DNA from: Lagopus muta
Lineage: Eukaryota > Chordata > Aves > Galliformes > Phasianidae
Direction of reading: 5' to 3'
Assembly (NCBI RefSeq): GCF_023343835.1
Contig: NC_064438.1
Location: 58,614,578-58,678,577 of the forward strand
DNA length: 64,000 nucleotides
Below, piece after piece: positions 58,550-64,000 of the stretch (position 1 is the first letter of the stretch; every line of letters starts with the position of its first letter). The notes beneath the pieces were generated by a model, which saw nothing but the letters and a program-made list of their open reading frames with translations, searched no databases and was not told the DNA's origin. A program made the position numbers and the translations under genes.

Positions 58550-61500
58550 CTGCAGGAAAGAGAGCAGTTATTTATTATCACTGGGGACTACTGTAATGTA
58601 CAGCCCAGAAGTGAGCCCCTGCCCTGAGAGAGGTGTGGAAGTACTGAAAGTCAAAGCATCTTTTCACAGCAACTAATGAAGGAAGGCCGTGCTCAAAAGC
58701 TTGTCCTTTTTCGCAGCAACATGAGTGGTCCAATAAAAGTTATCAGCTTTCCCTACAAACACGCCTTTCATCTTCTCAGGTGAAGGGCTTGGAGAATGTG
58801 GCCTACGAGGAGAGACTGAAGGAACTGGGGCTGTTTGGGCTGGGGAAAAGGAGGCTGAGGGGAGACCTGACTGCTCTCTTCCAATACCTGAAAGGTGATT
58901 GCAGCAGAGTGGGGCTGGTCTCTTCTCACTGGTGACAGGACGAGAGGAAATGGCCTCAAGTTGCAGCAGGGGAGGTTTAGGTTGGATGTCAGGAAACACT
59001 TCTTTGCAGAAAGGGCTGTGAAGCACTGCCATGGGCTGCCCAGGGAGGTGATTGAGTCACCATCCCTGGATGCGCTTTAAAACCGTTTGGATGTGGTGCT
59101 CAGGGCTGTGGTTTAGGGGTGGGCTGTTAAGTTAGGGTAGGATGGTTGGGCTGGGGTTGGACTCGATGATCCTTAAGGTCTTTTCCAACCTGAGCAATTC
59201 TATTATTACACAGAACAGAACAATCTTTTCTTTTGTCAGTACTAGCTTCACTGAGCATTATAAGGGGGTGAAATTTGACAACAGATATACTGTTGATGGT
59301 CACAGTGCACTGTGGCAGATACACAACCACCTCATCCTGCAAGGAGTTTGCGTAGCTAGGATGGTACACAAACAAACAAACATGCAAAACAAAGCAGCAC
59401 CTTACCAGCAAGCTTCTCAGTGATGTCTTGTTTTGCTTTTCCATTCAGAAATTGGACTTTTGTGCAGAATGGCTGCAGAAGCAAATAGCTGTCTAAATTC
59501 AAAGAACAAAACAAATTAAGAATTGTAAACAAAATTAAACACTCTGGAAACAAACATGATATTAAAAAAACAGTAACTAAGAATCTTACTTATGATGCAT
59601 TAACTCCAAGAATAAAGGTAATTTATTTAAGGAAATACAACCATAAGAGGATCATCTTAACAAGCCCTAACTCCAAGACTCTGGTAAGATGCAGCATTTT
59701 CCTTTTAATGAAAATAGTAACTTTCTGCTCCAAGGCCAAAACAGTTAAGGAATGATAACAGTTGTGCCATATACAGATCCCCAAGTCTCCTTCTTTGGCC
59801 TGCTTTAGAGCTTCAGTATTCTGACATGCTGCTGGGTGATGACAGACTTGCTAAGCAAACATAACAAGCCCACCTACACAGTTAGGACAAGTCTACGATG
59901 ACTTGCATGCTTTAAAATGCATGAGAATAAAAGCAAGGATGCATTAAACAAGGTAATGATTGAACGGAAATTACTGAAAAGAGCAACTCTTTACATTTAA
60001 AGCGTAATGCAATTAAAACTCTTTAAACTGAAGAGAAAATAGATTACCTAAGTGTTGGCACAGAGCCTGAATAACATCTGTTGCAGCTGCGTAGATCCCT
60101 GGATTTTTGGAGTTTAGGTTGTTATCTACCATTGCAGGAACTAACATGTTGATAACTGGTGATAAATTGTCTTTCAGCAACGGAATCATCTTGTGCATTG
60201 TCTCCAAAGCAACCAGATTGACTTTGCTGTTTGAGTCATGTAAGCGAGACTTGAAAGCGTCGAAGATCTGAAAACGTATCCAAACAGCATTCATCTGAAT
60301 TAATGAATATCTGAGCTGGATTTTATGTCTCCTGCTTTTTTGTTACGCTTCAGTGGTTCACCATAGCAAAAGATGGCTCTGATATGCAAATAATTGGGAT
60401 TATTTTTTTAGCAAGTAAACCAACGCTCGCTGTTTATTTTCATAGTGTGGATGCCTCAGCAGGACCCAACCAACTTTATCTGAATTTCAGGCTTTGCTCT
60501 ACAATGTACTACAAGTATACCAACCAGCTGTAACTTTCAGTATTGCAAGCAATTATTTTTAACAAGACGCAGCTCTACTTGACAAAAAGAACATCCAGGA
60601 GTATCTTTGAAATGTGTTTGACTTGCCTTCTGTAGCACACGGTGACATGGTTATCTTAAGAATTAATAAACCCTACTATTATAACCCCTAAGCCTTGCTA
60701 CAAGACATGCAGTAACATGATAAAAAGTAGGGGATTTTTTCGCTTTTCAGAGGCATTAGGAATAGGCATCCTTGACAGAAAAGACCTGGTCTGGACATCT
60801 TACAATTTGTTCCCACTGTGTCTATCTTCTTGTTCCTAGATCAAGCCCACCACTCTAAATTTCACCTCTTCACAACAGGAATCTCATCTTAAGGATTTAA
60901 AAAACATCCACAGTTAAGATACCAGGACGTTTCACAGCTGTATTTTATTGATTTACAGCATTGCACTGCTAAAAGTCAATCCCACTTTCATTCTATTTGC
61001 AGTTCACAACCGTTGGACATCACCACAGTATTTCTCTTCTCCTCAAGGAACTCTTCTTCTCCTGGAAAGAATACTCACCCTAAGCTGTTATATTACAGTG
61101 AAGACCCTTCCTCACTTTCTCCATGATTAACAAAGCTAACAAAACTTGCAGCTGTCTGTGACAATGTCTCATACCTTGCTTTATCCTTCCTGCTCTGCCT
61201 GTAACCTGCTCCTATTTTGGTATTTTCTCAGCAGCAGCACACAGTATTCCAGAAATACTTCTGTAACTGCTGTCTAGGTGAAAGCTTCCAACTTCTTCCT
61301 CCCGTTTATTGCCTTTACTACCTTTGCAGCTTACATCTCTCCTCTCAAAGCACACCTGACCCATCCCTCAGTACTTGCCTGTTAATCAGACATTGTTATC
61401 GAAAGAAGAAATGATGATTTTTAGCAGAAAATTCTGTGATGGAATTTTAAAAGCCTTCTAACTCAGAAGCTGTCATAGGCTTACCTTCACAATGTTCACA

Positions 61501-63837
61501 ACAACAAAGTCCTGATTGTTCTCTGTGTCTGACAACAGTTGTTTAATGCCATTTATTCGATCCCGGAAGTCTTTGGCATTCAATAAACCTACGATGTCCT
61601 TCACATATTCTTCACTTTCCAGGGAATTACGAGGAACTGGTTTTCTACTGACTTCACGTGCTTCTGTAGCCTCTCTGCGGAAAGGAAGAACTTCAGCAAA
61701 TACATCAGCAAGCTGAAACGAGTCGTTAGTCCTGGACATTCCCTTTCTGCGTAAGGGCAAATGCAAAAGCAAAAAGAAAATCTTATCAAGCCTGGAATTA
61801 ATTATTCGGAATAGCAGATAGTGCCTGAAAGAAATCTGTTCCTGAAAGACACCCTAAGCCCAGAGGCAGTCACAGAGCCGATGAACTCTATATTCTCAGA
61901 TACAGATGTTCTGGCCTGGTTTGAGTCTCTCATGCTTTTTTTTCCTCTTTTTCAGATCCATAGAAGAACTGTTAGAAGCCAAAACTGAAAACAAAAAAAA
62001 AAAATGGAGAGAGGATGGTGTGAAGCCTTCAGCATCCCCAGTCAGAATTTCACTGAATACTTAGCGTCCAAAGGCACTACAGACAATTCTTACTGAAGCT
62101 ACTCCTAGGCACGGTGTTTGTGCAGAGCTTGGATGGCAACATCTTGAAATGGGGGACCCACCATGAGCTGCAAGTGTTTGGGTTTCTTTTGTTTTTTGTT
62201 TTTACACTCTGTGCATTTTCACAGGCAGTCAACAAACAAATTAATTTCAAAATGCAGAAAGCCATTTTCATATTAGCGACTATCCTATTTGAAAGAACTT
62301 ACTCGGGACACGTCCAGTTTTCTCATTTTCTTCTCCTATGTTTAACCCTGTTGTGAACCTTTCAGTGCTCATTCCTCATCACGAGATCATTCTCCTAGAG
62401 ATCAGTTCACAGGATAGAATATTCAGGAAGGTCATTACCTGTCAGTGATGTTGAGAGCATCTCTGGAAGTAGACGATGACCTCGAATGTCCAACACTACC
62501 AGTATGAGAACGTCTTCCTTTTGCTGAGGGTGTGTCTAATGGCATCTCTCCCAAACCCTGCACAAAGATGGAACTACTTATTAAGTTGGTTGGTACGTTC
62601 TGCAGCACTGGAGACTCTTTAGAGGCAAGTCTAACAGTCATGCAAAGCACAGCAGCAAAGCACAGTGGATCCAGTGTATCTGCAAGGATTACAGGTATGG
62701 ACAGGTCAGGTAACAATCCCTGTATTAATCTGATCACCTGTCTTCACCTGAATATGCTCCTCCCATTCTCTACAGGTCTGATGTCCATTCCTAAAAACCA
62801 CTAGTACAGTTTGTGTTTCTCACCTGTTAAACAAGCTTTTCTACATACCTTTTGATGTAGATTGTTAACAAATTCCTTAATGTAAGGTAAATCCTTGGCT
62901 GGCACATACTTTTCAAGTGTTTTATCAAAATCAGGATGAGTCATCATGCAGAAAAGCATCTTTCGACCATAATACCTGCAGGGCAAAAGACCATGGCACA
63001 CACATCCATGAGCACTGATCTGTACGTTTAGACAAATGTAACTTCAAAACAGAGAAGTGCAAAAAGATTGCTATCTGTCTATATGTGTAACCAGACACCC
63101 TTTCATTTTTCCCCAAAGAAACTCTGATCAACAATCATTATCTGATCAACAACTGAACAAATTAAAGACTGAGAAGCAGTCTTGAAACAGTCTTCCATTT
63201 TAGTGTTCAAGCATTGGCTGTATTTAGACAGGGTGGTCCACCTCTGCCAGTCAGACAGCATGAATCCCAGCATGGCCTGGGTTGCACAGGAGCACGATGC
63301 TCATCCAGCTCCAACCCCTGCTGTGTGCAGGTCGCCAACCAGCAGCCCAGGCTGCCCAGAGCCACATCCAGCCTGGCCTTGAATGCCTGCAGGGATGGGG
63401 CATCCACAGCCTCCTTGGGCACCCTGTGCCAGTGCATAACACTGATCCTAGAGCTCAGATCCCCAGCATGGCCTGTGTAGGGCACATGGCCAGAAGAGTT
63501 CATCCATTGATTCCCTCTCTTTCCTGCTGCCACATGGGCACAGCTGCAGGAGACATTCAGGTAGTTCCCAACACGTTATCTTAACAGCCATTTACCACTG
63601 TGGAGAACCATACACTGAGCTGTGCAGATGTTTTCAGCCACCTCTAGTATGCTTTGCTGAATTACTGACTCTACTAACCTTGTTTGCTGTGAACTATCCA
63701 GTGCAAACCTGGCAATCGCAGAGAAGGTCCTATCAGTGACACCTTTGGTTCCAGACAGCACCCACTCTGCTCCCATACGCTCTACAACATCTGCCATGTG
63801 CTGGGCTGTGCATCTTCTCACCGCTGTATGCAGATGG
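58296..63837 (-). CDS. TOGARAM1: TOGARAM1 (crescerin-1 / FAM179B), C-terminal exons
   Basis: Seven exons (63837-63679, 62975-62849, 62557-62439, 61674-61485, 60267-60048, 59492-59406, 58549-58296) join in frame to the stop at 58,296. TOGARAM1 is a ciliary TOG-domain protein that binds tubulin and controls axonemal microtubules. The window gives about 384 C-terminal residues. These include the end of the third TOG array ([40 protein letters not shown]), a Ser/Arg linker ([18 protein letters not shown]) and the fourth TOG domain ([60 protein letters not shown]). The 5' three quarters lie beyond the right edge. It reads in the same direction as PRPF39, immediately upstream of it. Confidence 0.97.
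58550..59405 (-). other. TOGARAM1 last intron
   Basis: Half of it is the forward-oriented CR1 at 58.78-59.21 kb; the rest is unrecognised. Confidence 0.75.
58780..59208 (+). repeat. CR1 LINE 3' portion
   Basis: GTGAAGGGCTTGGAGAATGT, then AGGTTGGATGTCAGGAAACA, ending CCTGAGCAATTCTATTATT. Forward-oriented, same subfamily as the 13.3-14.0 kb copy. Confidence 0.94.
59406..59492 (-). CDS. TOGARAM1: TOGARAM1 exon
   Basis: 87 nt, phase 1 at both ends: acceptor AATTTAG|ACAGCT, donor GCTG|GTAAGG. It encodes [20 protein letters not shown] and QDITEKLA. Confidence 0.95.
60048..60267 (-). CDS. TOGARAM1: TOGARAM1 exon
   Basis: 220 nt, acceptor TTTTCAG|ATCTTC, donor TTAG|GTAATC. It encodes [20 protein letters not shown] and [20 protein letters not shown]. 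Confidence 0.96.
61485..61674 (-). CDS. TOGARAM1: TOGARAM1 exon
   Basis: 190 nt, acceptor TCCGCAG|AGAGGC, donor AAG|GTAAGC. It encodes [20 protein letters not shown] and [20 protein letters not shown]. Confidence 0.96.
62439..62557 (-). CDS. TOGARAM1: TOGARAM1 exon (Ser-rich linker)
   Basis: 119 nt, acceptor TGTGCAG|GGTTTG, donor ACAG|GTAATG, phase 0 in and 2 out. It encodes [18 protein letters not shown] and [15 protein letters not shown]. Confidence 0.95.
62849..62975 (-). CDS. TOGARAM1: TOGARAM1 exon
   Basis: Acceptor CCTGCAG|GTATTA, donor AAAAG|GTATGT, phase 2 in and 0 out. It encodes [20 protein letters not shown] and [16 protein letters not shown]. Confidence 0.95.
62976..63678 (-). 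other. TOGARAM1 intron with CR1
   Basis: Holds the reverse-oriented CR1 tail at 63.26-63.44 kb; otherwise unrecognised. 63,838-64,000 is also intronic with nothing seen. Confidence 0.65.
63262..63440 (-). repeat. CR1 LINE 3' fragment
   Basis: CAGCATGGCCTGGGTTGCAC, GCTGTGTGCAGGTCGCCAAC and GGCATCCACAGCCTCCTTGG: reverse-oriented; sense for TOGARAM1 transcription, which also reads the minus strand. Confidence 0.92.
63679..63837 (-). CDS. TOGARAM1: TOGARAM1 exon (first in window)
   Basis: 159 nt, acceptor CTCTTTAG|CCATCT, donor ACAAG|GTTAGT, phase 2 at both ends. It encodes [20 protein letters not shown] and [24 protein letters not shown]-like TOG helices. Confidence 0.94.
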
Positions 63838-64000
63838 CTAAAGAGAACACGACTGCTTAGTAAGAGCTCATTGCAGCAGCTAACTAACAGAGTTTATGCA
63901 CCCTAACAGACACGGCATACAACTGCACTCTTTTATTCTATAGCATAATCTACAACAAGCATAGTGCTGATATGCAGATACCTATTCTGGCTTTACAGAA

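Larger units (their letters stand above)
59493..62848 (-). other. TOGARAM1 introns between 59.5 and 62.8 kb
   Basis: 59,493-60,047, 60,268-61,484, 61,675-62,438 and 62,558-62,848 are AT-rich introns with no recognised repeat, RNA gene or further exon. Confidence 0.6.

Noticed and set aside
1-64000. Retroviral LTRs, endogenous virus genes, tRNA, rRNA, CRISPR or bacterial systems
   Set aside because: None seen on either strand. The only coding mobile sequence is CR1 reverse transcriptase.

Overview
This is a vertebrate nuclear DNA window, almost certainly from a bird and probably a galliform such as chicken. Genes are split into many short exons with GT-AG introns. CpG islands sit at promoters, and about two dozen CR1 LINE fragments, the dominant avian retroposon, are scattered through introns. 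The gene order TOGARAM1 - PRPF39 - FKBP3 - FANCM matches the block on human chromosome 14q21. Chicken chromosome 5 would be my expectation, but that is inference.

Layout from left to right. (1) About 1-35,129, minus strand: the 5' half of FANCM, the Fanconi anemia DNA translocase. Eleven coding exons are resolved (35,129 down to 3,181), covering the whole SF2 helicase domain; the rest of the gene runs off the left edge. (2) 20,270-28,628, plus strand: a complete five-exon SOUL/HEBP-family gene (272 aa) nested antisense inside the 20.5-kb fourth intron of FANCM, with its own CpG-rich promoter. (3) 35,193-39,416, plus strand: complete FKBP3 (seven exons, 225 aa). It shares a very compact divergent promoter with FANCM, with 63 bp between the two start codons. 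(4) 41,432-54,270, minus strand: complete PRPF39 (13 coding exons, 680 aa), convergent with FKBP3, plus a probable non-coding first exon near 57.6-57.7 kb. (5) 58,296-63,837, minus strand: the last seven coding exons of TOGARAM1, whose poly(A) signal lies only a few hundred bases upstream of the PRPF39 promoter.

Functionally the genes are mostly unrelated: DNA repair and fork remodelling (FANCM), a nuclear peptidyl-prolyl isomerase (FKBP3), U1 snRNP/splicing (PRPF39), and cilia and microtubules (TOGARAM1). They share compact promoter arrangements. The most interesting signals are: the antisense-nested SOUL-family gene with an unusual N-terminal exon and a Gln where mouse SOUL has its reported haem-ligand His; a textbook U12-type intron in FKBP3; a 14-bp G-rich minisatellite filling most of FKBP3 intron 2; a YY1-type site overlapping the FKBP3 start codon; and a near-homopurine tract upstream of the nested gene. 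I saw no prokaryotic system, CRISPR array, viral gene, tRNA or rRNA. All exon boundaries were read by eye from splice sites, frame continuity and remembered family sequence; no alignment was run.
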